Below are positions 25,081-39,590 of a stretch of 64,000 nucleotides of DNA, in pieces; within the stretch, counting starts at the first letter, position 1, and the number at the start of each line of letters is the position of its first letter. The notes beneath the pieces are model-generated. The model was given only the letters and a program-made list of their open reading frames with translations, was not told the origin of the DNA and did no database searches. The position numbers and the translations under genes are program-made. This DNA comes from Chromobotia macracanthus (lineage: Eukaryota > Chordata > Actinopteri > Cypriniformes > Botiidae), in the NCBI GenBank assembly GCA_036877525.1, contig JAZGTH010000063.1:1784501-1848500 (forward strand), in the 5' to 3' direction.

Positions 25081-28000
25081 AATATAGGTTAAACTGAAGT
25101 TATACGCAGAATCTTTTGTTAGTTGTCATGGACTGCTGAGCAATTTGATTTTTTTGTGATCAGATTTGTTGCTCTCTTCAGAAGCACTGACTTATGCTTT
25201 TGGCTGTATTGTGTGAGACAAAAGCTTTTAGCGGGGCTGGTTTTCTTTTTGACTGCCCGACTCTTCATATTTTTCACAATGTAGCATTACTTTAATAAAG
25301 AAGCCACAGTCACTCATGTGTTCTGATTCTTCATGCTGAGTGCTCACTCATGCACAATGAAAGGTTAGAGTACAGTCATTATAAAAGGCTTTCATGCCCC
25401 AATGAATTGAATGTGTTAGAATTAAAGCAGGAAACTAAATTCCTGCTTGTTTTGTGCTCGTTCTGTGTAACAGATGTTTACGTGGCGTTTCAGTGCATCT
25501 GCAGCGCTTTCATTCCATCAAACAATTTGAAATAACTACAAAAAAAATAGGACAGCGTAAACATGTTGATGTAAACAAAATCAAAATTTGCATGAATTAT
25601 AGGATTCTACAGCAAGTAAACCTGCATGTCTGTTTAGCCCAGATAGAGCAGTTGTGTGAACTAAGAAATCTTGTTCATTAAATATTCATCCACTTTCAAA
25701 ACCTTGTGCAGATGTTCTGCTTGGAAAGCTTAAAGAGTCAAAACATGGTACCACTGTAGTCAAGCTTATTTTGCAGCGTTGACTGAATCTCTAATAGAGA
25801 AGGTAACCTGCTGATATGGGGGTCCGTCACACTGTGAAGAGTGCAAATTTCCTTTCTCAGGAATTTGTATGTGAACTCCCAGAAGCACAGCAGACACTGT
25901 TGGCACGATGGTGCAAATTGAGGTCATGTTTCACTTCAATAGCACAGAGAACTCCGGCAGAACCTGTAGCGCTCCCCAGTAAAGACACCAAAACTCGAAA
26001 AGTCACAGCAGTGAGACAAAGAGCCAGTGTTGATTTTAACAGTGTGAGACTGTGGTGTCTGTTTTTCTAAGGCCTCCATGTTTATAAATGACCCACACCT
26101 ATACTAATATTAAAATATAACACCAAAATACTGATAAAGAACTTTCTGGCAGTAAAATCAGTGTGGTGTTCAGACTACATTTAAAGCCACTGTAAAATTA
26201 CTGTAAAATTAACAATCTTTTCACACTTGTGATTGTACGTCAATTAAATTTTATACTAATGTATAAGACTGCCAAGACTGCATACTGTGTCTACATTATC
26301 ATCTACAGTGAGCATAATAAACTGCATTACTATACAGAAGAAATACTTTTTGTGATTATTATTGTTATTAATAATAAATATTTAAAGAATGTTGTTTTAT
26401 ATAATGCACTTTTTTACTGCATTGCTGTCGCTGGCCTTTGGTTTTGAACTAAAAGCAATAAAGCTCTGCAGTACTGAGCGATTTTACTATGGTTAAAGGG
26501 TTATTGTTAAGCTTTACTCAAAAAGTGCCTTAGACCCTCTTAACCCTGGAAGAATCACGGTAAAGCTTTCTGCTTTATGCTATTAAAACCCACATTATAA
26601 TTTTAAATTCCACTCCATCCGTATCCATATTTAAAAGCCCGTCCAAATGTTCAAATGCAGCCAGTCTTCTGGGATTGTTCAAACAAGCAAAAGCAGATTA
26701 ACATGAAACATGTTTTCTTTGCGTCTTATTTTAGTACGAGAGAGAATATTTAAGAGCATATTCAGCCAGATACACACAGTCTTTTCCTACCACTCTTGAA
26801 TTTGTGATTCTAATTAGAAGCAATGGGATGTAATTAGTCATTAATTAAGACAGAGCCAAGCGGAGGGCTGTATCTGTGAGCACAGCAAACCAACCTGCTT
26901 ATTCTCTGAACCTCAGTCACACGCTTGAAATGAGCGCAGCGTCTTTACCAGGCTCATAGCGCGGTATTCAGCAGCGTACAGCTGGAGGAAATGCTCTTGA
27001 TTTACACTCTCTTGATTATCACATCGTCTCTCTTCATTATTTTTAGCCGCTTATTTATTGATAATAACTGACTGCTGCTGATCTGTAGTGTGTGCTAACC
27101 TCATCATGTGCTTTACAGGTTTCAATGTAAAGATTCTTGTTTGAGATACAGACGTGGTTTATATAATAAACAGTGAGGATGAAGCAGTGCTTGCAGTGGT
27201 GTAGATTTCATCTGAACATTGAGGTCGACCTCACACACACACACCATAGGGTAGCGCCACATTCATTTTCTGTTATTTACATGCTGTTTGCTTGTTACAG
27301 GAGCATGTTGTGATATAAATATACAAAATATGTTTATTCATAGACAAGCAGATATCTGTATGGTAATATTCTGTCTGGTGTTTGTTTGAAACAATGTGGA
27401 TATGTGAGGGACTGATATTTTGTTTATGTATTGTGTATTATTTCAGATGATTATTAGTATTTGGATGAGCAGTCATTAAACGTGCTTGGGTTTCAGAAGC
27501 CCTGTAGCAGTCAGATCTTCAGTTACTATCATCTCATTTTAACTAAACAGATTTAATGTTCATAAAAGGCGCCTGATTTATGGGCAGGTGATCATTTACA
27601 GGTGTGAAATCCATTACCTGTGAAACTTTCTGATGAGCATCTAATCATAGTGACACGTTAGCTGGTTAATGGACCTTAGGGTAGAGGCCACGTGAATAAA
27701 CAAGCAAGACTGTTTACACACTCTATTCAGAAGTTTGTGTTGTTTACTGTGTGTACATTTTTGTATCAATCTTTCTGCCTCAGAATGCATCTTTTCAAAC
27801 ATTTCTAGTGGACAAAACTCTATATACGAATATGAACAAACCCTTTTTTTGGTGTTGTCATACATATTTTGTACATAGAAACAAGTGTTGTCTTGTCCAC
27901 AGGGCAGAGTTAATGCACTCTGTCATTTACAAGTGCAGACGAAACAACAGTTGTGCTGTCTCACATACTCCTCAGAGGCCGATCACTTTACTGTCTGTCT

Positions 28001-28244
28001 GCAGATGAAAGCGAAGATCAGTGAGTGTTATGTGAGTTGTGACTCAGATCTCTGGAAATGTACATGAAGATTATCCACAGGTTTACACTGCTTGATGACA
28101 GTTGAGCTGTTTGTTGAAATGAACATGCTATAACAGGAGGTAAACTCAAGCCCAGATTCCCTGAAGGATTTAATGTCTGTACTGTTCATAAAGCATAAAG
28201 CATGTAGTCAATTATATTTATTTCCTTATTTTATTATTCTTTAA

Positions 28245-28378
<134 letters not shown>

Positions 28379-29489
28379 TTATAGCTGGGCATACACTGTA
28401 TGATTTTTGTCTGAATTTGAGCAAATTTCTGGTTGAGCATTGAGTCTGGCTGAATTTCAGTTTTGTAGTGCGTCATTTGTGATTAAACTCTCCTGACTTG
28501 GATGGTCAGATGAGGGTATTGCACAGTTGAAGCAGACCTATGAACTAATTGCCCTGAACTCTGTGTGAAAACAAATACTTTCAGTTTGAGGAGAACCCAC
28601 GTGCTCATATCACACGTACAGTGTGTACAGTCAAGTTGCAGCTCTACAGTGTGAGGACAGTGTGAGGACATCAGTCATGAAGGTGAATGATGCCTCCTGT
28701 TTACATGCTCTCTTCACCTTCAGTTTTCTCCATCTGAATTGGTTGACTGATCTTTGTGGGTGATAAGAGTTCCTCGGAGTGAAGAGCAAACATCTGCAGC
28801 ACTTAATGTCTTGTTAAATCTTGGCATTTCTTCAGAGAAGCACCTAACCAGACAAACAGACGTCAGGATGGGGCTGTTCACATACACAGAATACAACCTA
28901 ATCACTTGAAATGCCTTATCAGTCTTCACACACGGTGTATTCAACAAACAGAACGATGCCAATCTCTCCAAGTGTCTGTTCTTTTGAGTCCAAGTGAGAA
29001 ATGATGCATTGAACATTTGCAGCTTCATTACAGCTGTTTGTGATTAGATATCCAGAGGCTTTTGGGAACAAATGTGCTTTACTGATTTTGGCTCTCAAAG
29101 CAGCATTTGAGAGTGTAACATGAAAAAAACACTTGAAAGCATCTCTGTTCAGTACTGATATTGTGTGATGAACGAGTGCTGTTTGTTTTCATTCATTTTC
29201 ATGTTTTTTTTGGTTGTAATCACCCTAATGTTATTTTCTTTAAAAAGAATCTCCACACAACCTCTGTCAACAACAAGTTCATATTCACCATGTTTGTCTG
29301 AAAGGGACAAAAACTCTATAAAAATAGTTCTTATGACTTCCAAGTTTACTGAAAGCATGCGATAGGTTCTGTGACAACTTTCTTAATATAATGTATTCAA
29401 AATTAAAAGGCTCTTGTATTAATATATTCTTTTTTAGAAAAGTTTTTCTAAAACAATTGCTTAAAAATTAGCATTCCTCAAAAGTCACA

Positions 29490-29565
29490 CCACACAGGTT
29501 TGGGACGTGATGGTGAGTGAATAATTTTTTTATTTGTGGGTGAGCTATTCCTTTAAGACAGATTC
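29490..29565 (-). repeat. dispersed repeat copy (ACTCACCC family), reverse strand
   Basis: GGTTTGGGACGTGATGGTGA followed by GTGAATAATTTTTTTATTTG and GGGTGAGCTATTCCTTTAAG is the reverse complement of the family's start and core. Confidence 0.55.
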
Positions 29566-29930
29566 CTGCTGTATGAGAGAAAGCTAGATGCAGAAGGGCC
29601 GAAAAAAGGGTTATCAAATGGCAATTATTTAATTTATACTGAAATCACATTTAATGTGTTTACGAGTGCAAACCCGCTCAGTGAAGAGCTGATAAACAGC
29701 TTCTGAAGTCGCAGGTTACGCTTTAGTTGCATCAGTTCTACTTGAATTGCGAACATAATCACATTTATAAGTGTGAAATATTGCATGATTGTTACAGAGT
29801 CTTACTGGAGTTATTTGCTGAGAGCAGCTGAAAACACACTTACAGCCTCACTTTTCTGACAGAATCTTGTTGTTTGAGCCATTTCATATCACCATTAATG
29901 TCTATGAGATACTGAGTGTTAAAAAAACTG

Positions 29931-30035
29931 TTCACACAAAAATAAAAATTTCTGCCATTTTTTACTTACCATCATGTTATCAATTCTTACTTATCATCAA
30001 TTCTAAACCTGTGTTGTTTATGCCAATACAAACAC
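29931..30035 (+). repeat. dispersed repeat copy (ACTCACCC family), degenerate
   Basis: GTTCACACAAAAATAAAAAT, then TTTCTGCCATTTTTTACTTA and CCATCATGTTATCAATTCTT follow the family order (ttcacccaaaaatgaaaatt, actcaccctcatgtcattcc) with many changes. Confidence 0.45.
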
Positions 30036-33000
30036 AGCTCATAATCACCAGGATCTGTAAAGCACTTGAATCGTTTTCTAAGTTCTGAGTTTCTAAAGCC
30101 TTTATTTGAGGAACAACCCAAAATTTAGATCACTATTAAATGATAGAGAATTATGACCTGTTTTATTGACTAATGGTGCTTTTATATTTTAATACTGATT
30201 TTGTGTTCCACTGAAAATAATAAAAAATATTTTGTGGCGATCAGGACATGTTTTCCTCTACTGTAAAACTGAAAGGCAGAATTTATTCACTGCAGTATTT
30301 TGGCTGCCAATCTGCAGCTGCATGTCAGACTGACCAGTTTTCTACATCTCAGAACAGCTGAAGGCTGTCAGGTTAGCTATGGGGAACACCTGCGAGATCT
30401 TCCCCTGAGATCATTCTGATTGATCTGCAAGCAAAACATCATCTCTAATGGCCGGTGTCCAGCGACCGGTCAATTTCCCAGAAGCCTCTTTGATAGGCAC
30501 GGGCCACGTATACACTCAACGGAGATGAAGATAAGCGTTCTCCTATAAAACACTTTGCTTGCTGGGAAAATAAGATGTCATTTTATTGTGATAAGAATCA
30601 GTTTTCCTGTTACTAAAAACTTAAAAGGTAAAAATATAAAGATAAAAGGTAACAGTTTAATACTATGGATTATAAAAATATTTTATTAAATCAATAAAGT
30701 TCCATTTCATTTAACACAATTGATTATTTCACTCCGTATATGTTTGCATTCTCATTGTTAGGTTAGCATCATGTGATAATGCAGAACTGTATTAGTGAGT
30801 GTGCAGTTTCACATTGTCGTGTCTAAGCGAGGAACACTGTTTGTGTGGTGTGTGTGAGAAACCATTTATATAATGAGGTTCATTTCAGTTAGAAGTGGAT
30901 GTACACAGTAGCCATCTACCTACATACACAGTAGACATCTAGACAACTCACTGTTGAAAGAGTGCTCTTCTATATGTCTTTAAGTGTATATACAGTAAAA
31001 GAGATCTTGGCAAATAAATACACCCACACCACAACACCTTTGAAACCGTATCTTCAGTGTCCGCTCTATTCTTTATTTTTCCTCCCCACTTCCTTTCTGC
31101 ATAGCCGAGGGCTTTGCTGAACGCTCGATTCCTGGAACTCGTACAGATGCCACTTTAGTATTGATTTTGAAGTGCATTTGTTGTCTGTCAAAAGTACCAG
31201 CTGTATGAGATGAAGCCAGCTGGATTTAGACAGGTCAGTGGTGTGAAAGTCAGAGGAGTCAGACAGCGAGTGCTTGCTCCAGCCATCTCCTGTCCTTTAA
31301 ATGCAAATCCAAACATACATCTAGTTGTTATCTTATGTCACTGATGCTGAGAGATGGAGCTCGCTGTTTATTCCCACGAAAAGATGCTGAAACACTGTTT
31401 GTTTTAGCACCTCAGCGAAAACTATAGGCTTCAAAAATAATTTGGGATACTGTCAGCGGCTGTGTTTCTGTGCAAAAAATTGGCCCAATTTTTTCAACTA
31501 AAATATATTTGAAGAAACAGCTGACATATCTGTAATGATTAGACAGGCGTGACATATGTGATGTATCTTTTATGCTTAATTACGTGTGAACTCAGAAACT
31601 CCGTCTCGGCTTGTCAACAGAGTCATGAATCACCAGCGCACCTCACACAGAAATCTGCCTCAGAGCTGTGCCGTGCATTTCTCATTTATCTCTTAGTGTT
31701 TGCATGACTTAACTACAAATTTTCTGAACTACAACATAAAACAAACAATAATATTAGATCTAGCATTATTAGCATTAGATTTACAGCAGATTTTCTCCTC
31801 CATGGCAATCAACAGCAGCATGATGTTTTGCCACTTGATTGGTTTCTGTTTTTGCAGGGTCACACTGCCCTGCCCACCAAAATCCAGCATGCAGAACGCA
31901 AACTGTACACTGACATGAAATATGTACATATCGCCTGTGTCACATTCGTATTAGACAAACCTTTTTTTTTACTGTAGGCCATATCTGCACTAAATCACAC
32001 AGCAGATCTCTTCCATTGTTTCTATAAAACACAGGAGTGAGAAAACAGGAAATCATGTTAACAGAAGAAGCTGCTTAACTAAACAGCCTGAAGATTATTT
32101 TGTGTGAGAATCTACAGAGAGAGCGAGAGCAGAGTTGTGTAGGTGTGCAGACTGTCAGACTGATACAGTAAGAGCAGATGTTAAACAGCTCATCTGTGGT
32201 TTCAGTTTACTGCACCAGAATGATGGATCTGGATGGACCTCTGTTCTCACTGTTTCAGAACTGTTGATGAATGCTAGCACAGCTGAATTACAGTTGTAGA
32301 TGGGTTGTTTGGGGTGGTAATGATTTGCAGGGAGGGTGTATGATTATGATGAAGCTGGTACATGTTTTAGCACTCACACTGGTGATGTACAGTAGATAAT
32401 GGGAACATAATGTCTGTGGCTGATTGTTTTGAACTCTGTGCTCTGAATTTGAGCCATAAAACCTTTTACATTTATTTACTCTCGCCAGCTGTTGGCACAC
32501 TCGTGCTGCTAATCCACTTTGTCTGTCAATTGCAATTTGTCAAATCAGTTTCACACTATTTTTTTCCACAGTATCAGGCAGTTTTTAATTTCCAATTTCT
32601 AACAAAAGAGAGTATCTCTTCTTTTCTGTACCAGTTCCTTCCACAAGGAAGGAGAGACTTAATATTAACAGAATATTTCTGTCAGTCTATCATAATCTAT
32701 TGTTTTTATTCATCTCGGTACTCAATCTAGTGTTTTATTACAAGTGCTGATTTATCTAATACATCATCAGCAGTATCAGCGATTTGATGTGCTGATAAAA
32801 CTACTTACGTATGTGTCTCTGAAAAAAACTTTCTGAAGGGGACTAAAAGAGCCTGGCAGGTTGATAGGAGACCAATTTATCATACCCTGTGAAACCTGTC
32901 ATCAATTTTTCAGCAATGAAACCATTCTGGAGCAAAGAGAATTGATGTTTTTTGAAGCGAAGGCATATGCTGCAGTCTGGCGAGTGTAATAGTGTCGAGG

Positions 33001-34841
33001 TTCTGCAGCACTGAGCGTGCTCGGTATGACCTGCTTTCAACTTCTGCCCGTCCTTAACAACTTCTCAGCCCACCGCCACTGATCACAGAGTTAATGGCCT
33101 CTCGCGGACGAGATACTGGACTCATTGAGAAAGGCAGGAGGTTTCATCGGGAAAAATGGAAGTGCTCATGGTGTCTCCTCAGAGAATATCCAGAGCCACC
33201 CGAGCGTTTCCTCGCAGCTCAGTGTGACAGCAGGAGGGTGGAAAGCTCATTTATAAAGCTCTCCTCTCCTCAAGATCCATTTAGGAGATTTGGACAGGTT
33301 CTCGGGGCTCAAGCTGAGGAATTAGATTTACACGATTGTGAACTTCATACCTGTTCAAGGTTATTTAGAGGGCCTCTTTGTTTCGCTGTTGAATGAAAGA
33401 AGACAAGAAGATAAAATGAGAGATTACATTTGAGTAGATGATTCATTTTTGTAATAAATAAGATTAATTGACTAGTTTAACCATATGAAATGTCTTTTGA
33501 GGCACTGATAAGTGTTCGATACGAACAAATAGAGGTAAATCTCCTCTGCAGATGAAGAAATAAAAGGCTGTTTTTGCTGCAGTCCTCAATAGCTGCAGGT
33601 TCCACTCACCGTCTCCTGTTTTATCTCATGCGTTTAGAACGACTCGAGACCGAGGGCGCGCCATGCAGTGAGAGGGTTATTTCATAGACATGGTGCTTGT
33701 GTCTTGAGCGCCAGGTGACTGCACCAGGTTTTCACCAGCCCTCTCTCATAAAGGCTGGTCGGTTTCTGGTCTTGAATTATTTATGGATTCAGTATCAGTT
33801 GAAATAACAGCTGAATGATGAGAGATGTACTTCACTCTGCTGTCCAGGTCCATCTCACTTTTCTGTTATGAAGTCAGTGCAATATTTGCACACAAACCTG
33901 GTTTGTGCTCTTGTGCTTATTATGCGTTTGTCGTGCGAAATGGAAATTTGTGCATTCCAATTTACAAAGAATTTTAATGAAATACAAGGTTCATTAGCTG
34001 ATCGATTTAACAGGTGCAGACTTGTACCCAAATAAAGCTGTATGTAAATTGTATGTAGCACTAAAATAATATAAACATAAGTGATGTCATTCGTGATTTG
34101 GAACCAGCACTTCTGAATGTATAGCTGGTCATTATACTTGAGTTAATAATATTTAAAACAGTTTGTATTTGAGTTTGCCTTTGCCTCTTCTAAACTCATC
34201 AACGGCTCATCATGTTCATTATTAGCTCTCTGTTGGCCCCTTTTCCAGCCTCCACTGACACCCCGAAAGTTATTTTGAGTTTTGAGTGTTCTTCTCATGG
34301 GGCGTCCTGAGCACACATTCTTAAAGCCTGTGTACTGGTGCAGGTTTTATTTTCATTTCTACAGGACACCTACAGAATATGGGGCAAAGAATCACATCAA
34401 CCCATCTTATTTTAATGATGTTTGTCACAGTACCAGCGGCTTTCATGAGCCAGACATTAAACAGCACTTTAACCCGCCTGACAGTGAGTTCAAATATCTT
34501 GTTAAAAAGAAATGTTTAAAATCTGTTTTTGGTTTTCACTGCAGTGATATTACATCATTTACACCCGCGTCATTTTTGAGGATGTAATCAGCAGAGAAAT
34601 CACTCATAACCTGATTTTTTAAGCAATCATGTTCAGTTCATTGAACTGTTCAATCACCAAACAAGTCGGATGTGTGGGTGATATTCTCTGACATTCCTGA
34701 ATGTTTGTGACACAAACATTAATATTGTTTAATATTTAGTTTTACTTATTTTTGAACAATATCACATTGTGCATCCATCTTTACATCTTTTTTCTGAAAG
34801 CAAGTTATCAGTGTTGGTAGTAACACTCTGTTCATGTCTGT

Positions 34842-34876
34842 AGTATTTTGGCAGAAACTGTGGTTACCATGGTAAA
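34842..34876 (+). repeat. 35-bp dispersed motif, copy 2
   Basis: AGTATTTTGGCAGAAACTGT and then GGTTACCATGGTAAA, the second copy of the motif at 20423. The core TTACCATGGTAA is a perfect palindrome. Confidence 0.5.
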
Positions 34877-36647
34877 TGTTTCACCAGAGACAGATGATCA
34901 GGTTTAATTGTGCTGTAATGAGATTGCATTTCTGACTTCTGTGTTTTCATAGTGTTTTTATATATCAGAGCCTTTATTGAAAAGAGATACTGTAAGTGTA
35001 AAGTCTCTAATTTCAGTGTAAGTGAAGTCAGAATAATAAAGAGTGTTAACCATCACTTACAAACCTTTAGGCTGATATTAACAAAACAGTCGGATCCATC
35101 AGAAATGTAAACACTGTTCATTGTTATTATTTCCTGAAGGAATTGCATATTATGTTTGATTGTTTAGTTTGTGGGTGTTGAAGGGAATCGCACGGGTCAC
35201 AGCTGTGAATGGCTGTAGACTTCTCACATTACCTTCAGTCACTTCTGTCTCTTTGAGTTGATTTGTTACTCAGCTGAAACAGTAAAAACGGTCATATGAT
35301 GCTTTTAATGAAGTGCCTGGATTATCAATGGCAGACAATCAGTGTAGTAGCTCAGCAGCTCTTTAATCAAACTTCACATGCTTTATATACCTTTATTTTA
35401 TAACTTTGGAACAAAACAGTTTACAGCACAACACAGTAATGATGCTGGTTAATATACAGCACGCATTTAGTTTAATTAATTAATCTATTAGGGAAATTGC
35501 ATGGCCTTCACAATTTTAAATGTAAACATATAAAACATGGAAACCCAGAAAATCAAGTTTGGAGTTTTAACACAAAGATACGATCCTGCCCTCCCTTTAG
35601 AGCGCTCTTCAAAGCCACGCCTCCTCCAGCACATGAGCACAGTTTGACAGGACATCCATCTGGCCGAATGCAGTGATTGGATGAACATTATATGGTCCTG
35701 CGCCTTGCACAGAAGATATATCTATATATAAATAAAATCATCATTAAAGAAGAACATGGATACCATGATGTACTTTAAGATTTACTTCTCTAACATTGTA
35801 ATTTATCTCATAAATGATTTGCATATGTCATTATCATAAATGTCACAGCAAAGAAGTAATACTCTCTTTAATATAATCCTTTAATCTCACTCATTGTGTT
35901 TGAATAAATGGCTTTTAATAGCATGATAATCGTGTTTGTCTGCGTTTGACCGTGCAGATGAGAGATATAACTCTCTTTAAGAGTAATGAGTTCAGCTGAT
36001 GCCAATGTGATATCTTGTCTGCCGGTGAAAGAGAAAATGTGAGTTTCCCTTCAGGCCACTGCCGAAATATTTTGATTTATTTCTTAAAGTAACTGTCTCA
36101 CAAACTGGCCGCATCTTTGGCCCTGCTTACAAAGATTTCAGAAACCCTTAAGGAAAATTCATTCACCAGGAAGACAGACAAAAACAAAAAACTGATCTTT
36201 TAAGAACCTCCTAGAGAGTTTGCCCCTTACACGAGCTGTAGGCGATTATGGGTTCAAGGGCAACTCCGATTTCAGAGATCTTTGAAAAACAATTGTCCAT
36301 GGAGAAGAAAAAACTGGCAGCAGGTGTTAGAAGAAAACCTGGTTTGAAGTGGGTGGTTTGCCTCTGGACAGAGGAAACAGAGACCTTGAAGGCCACCCAC
36401 ATTTGCCATGTTTTCTTCTGTATGTTCTGAGCTACTGTAGAGAATAAACGGACCCAAGCTGCAAAAACTACCTTTAGAAAACAAAGGTATTGTGTGGTGA
36501 GATCATACATTTGTACGGCTGATTTTACCTCTTTTAAAAAGGGAAAATGGAGGGGAGTTTTGTGTTACACCCAGATTTCTACACTTCCGGTTTCCCACGC
36601 ACACTGTTCCATTATTATGTGTTTCCTGCCTCTAATAATTGGCCCCA

Positions 36648-36775
36648 AAATAAATTCTGTCATTGTTATACTAGCCACAATGTCATTTCAAACCTATATG
36701 TTGTTATTGTTTTCCACTAAACACAGAAGTAGGATTTTTCGAACATTTTTAGGTCAATATAACAACAATTAAAAC
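36648..36775 (+). repeat. dispersed repeat copy (ACTCACCC family), degenerate
   Basis: AAATAAATTCTGTCATTGTT, then ATGTCATTTCAAACCTATAT and TTTCCACTAAACACAGAAGT keep the order and spacing of the family. Confidence 0.5.
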
Positions 36776-36929
36776 AAAAGACCATCAAATTTGTGTATAT
36801 AACTTCTGAGCTAAACAGGCCACTTTTAATATTATTTATGCACTGAATAACAATATCTAGAATGTAGATATTGTAGATATATAACAAATAATCTAGAACT
36901 AGAATGCACTAAGAGTCGCATGGCGCTAA

Positions 36930-37062
36930 AGCGTCTGACAAATAAATGTAAGATTCTGTTTTGTGTTTTCTGAAGACAGTAACAGCATAGAGGTGTGGAA
37001 GAATATGACTGCTGGTAAGTGCATTTGTATTTTGTGATGGACTGTTTCTTTAAGGATGGCAC
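36930..37062 (-). repeat. dispersed repeat copy (ACTCACCC family), reverse strand
   Basis: Reading the minus strand, the sequence runs CTTAAAGAAACAGTCCATCA, then a tail with CTTCAGAAAACACAAAACAG. It lies about 155 bp downstream of the plus-strand copy at 36648, so the two copies are in inverted arrangement. Confidence 0.45.
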
Positions 37063-37083
37063 TAGTACACCATCCCTCATCCC

Positions 37084-37117
37084 TCAGTTAATAAATTCAC
37101 AGTTAATAAATTCACAC
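37084..37117. repeat. 17-bp tandem duplication
   Basis: CAGTTAATAAATTCACA is repeated immediately as CAGTTAATAAATTCACA. Confidence 0.8.
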
Positions 37118-39590
37118 CTTCAGTCTTAAAAACACACTAATTGTCTTTTGGCCTCTACATATCATTTGATGTGATGCACAAGTGTGCTGGCACACAGACT
37201 GACACAGCTACACTTCAGTAATGATTCTAAAGTCTCGCAGTATTTGTCTAGTGACTCACTATCTGAAAAACCTGTTTGCATGCTGCGAGACAAATTGACT
37301 GAAGTTTGGAGTTTTTCTAATCCCCTCCTCTCACAACAGGCTTGTTAAAGAGTTTATGAAGTGCATTGAGTTGTCATTTAATGAGAAAAATTAACTCATT
37401 AGAAGCGATTGATGTTTGGATGGGATTTGTTTTGCCTGTTTCTTGCATCACAATGCTGATAGATTGAAACAGAGCTGCTTTTGCCCACACATGCACTGTA
37501 GCTGGAAGTCAAACAACAGCTGGAGAGGATGAGAGAGAGAATTCTTCTCATGCTTCTCATGTCAGCAGGTGTGATGAACATGTTACAACACTGACAAATG
37601 CTCATCTGAGTGTCTTTATTTGTAGTAACACTCATTCACATGTCAATTTACATTTACATGTCAATTTAGCATAATTGATTATAAGAAGTGATGCAATGCA
37701 GTTGTTCGCATGTTCCTGCCATGCACACGTTGCAGTCTGCGTGCAACAGCTGCTGTGAGCTTTGCACCCTGGTATTTCTTTCAGCATGCCCATCACACCT
37801 GCACCTGCCTGCATCATCCAGCTCACAAACACCTGCCTGCTGTTGTATCTGTCAGCGGGAAACATTAAGAAGTTGTGGACTTTCCATGCACTTCTCTGAA
37901 TGTTTGTGTTTTTCCACCCTTGCTGTAGCTTAACAGTGATGTGTGCAGAATAGAAGTATTTTAACAGAGACAACTGCACCGTCACCTGTAACCAGAATAT
38001 TTCATGCCTCAAAGAGACAGTGATACTTGGAGACCATCCACTGACACAATAGAGAGTTAGAAAGAAAAATAAGCATATTTGATGATTTGACAATTGTTTA
38101 TTCATTTAAATATTTCTTCCTTGCAGAAGCTGTCTTACTAAAGCAGGTTATTAGAAAGTCCATACACCTTGTATTGAAATAAGCAGAGAGTTATTTGCAT
38201 CTCTCAGGCCAGACTTTTACAGCAGTCACTATTGTGTCACTATTGTGATCAGGCACCTGTACCGTCTCTTTAAATGCTGAAAGTGTGCACACTCATACTG
38301 TGTGTCTGGATACGTGCCCAGTTACCATGTTCTTCTCCATTATTTAATGAATAGCTGCTTCAGTGATCGATACACGGTGTACACAAACATCTCTTATAAA
38401 ATAAAATACAAGCATTTGTGGTGAAATGCCACAAACTGTACTAGTTTTATCTAAATCTACATTTTTGCAACTACATTTGTTGCTGCTAGAAAAGACACGT
38501 AAAAAAACGTACAGAAAACACATGCCCAAAACAACTTCCTCTTAAAGTTTATAAGTTTATAAAGTGTAAACATGATCACTTTAATCACATGCAGCCAAAT
38601 CAATCACTCTATTCATCAGACGTGCTTCTTTATGCAGGTGCTCTTATGTAGAAGTCCAGCCTGTTTCAGCCCACCTGACTGTGATAAAGAACCGCACAGA
38701 GAGCATGTGACTGGAGTTTAACCTGCTAGAACAAGAGAAATCATGAGCTCAGAAATGTGATTGACAGCACAGAGGACGCAAGAGCTTCTCTTTCAGTGTA
38801 ACATAATTTTATCCTGTTGTAATTATTCCCAGTCTACAGCTTTCTGTACGTCTGATTGTTCATCTCACTCTTTCTTCCTCCTGTTTAATTGTTCTTATTG
38901 TTTCCATGTTCTGATTCAGGAAGTCACGTTTCACTGGCTTCCTCTGGGCCTCTTTAGTGCTCCAGCACACCTTCAGGAAGCACTCAGGGCAAGTTTGTGT
39001 GCGCGTCAGGATTAAAAAATGGCTTTAAATAAAAGTAACATTGAGCCACACAGAGACAAATGGTATTGCTCAGAAGATGCTTTTAATAGCTCAAAAAACT
39101 AAATGGAAATCTCAGTGACAAGAATTTCTGATTCAAAAACAGACACACAAAATCATTCGTAAGAACAGAGCTATGAACTTGAAGAAATGAACTTAAAGAT
39201 ACTTAAAGATGGCTCAGATGATCTAAATTAGAATAATTCACATGTTTGACAATTTTAAACAAGTTTATGTACCGATGTTTTGATTTGAGAAAGAAAATCA
39301 TGTTAATAATTTCCCTTAGTAATTTGAATGTGGCAATTTAGATTTATTGGTTACATTCACACCTGACTCTAGATCAGTTGAGTGGTAGTAATAAGTGGTG
39401 AATGTTGATTGGTTACTCTTGACATGCCTTTTGTTCTACACCAATCAGACTAGTTCAGTGATGAGTGTCAACACCTGTGCTGCTGTGCAGGTAGATTATA
39501 AAGCCTGTGCTGTGAACAGTTGCTGTAGCTGATGTCAGGCTGTGCTGAATGTCTTGCTCTCAAGTCTCTATATACAAAAAACATGGGACA

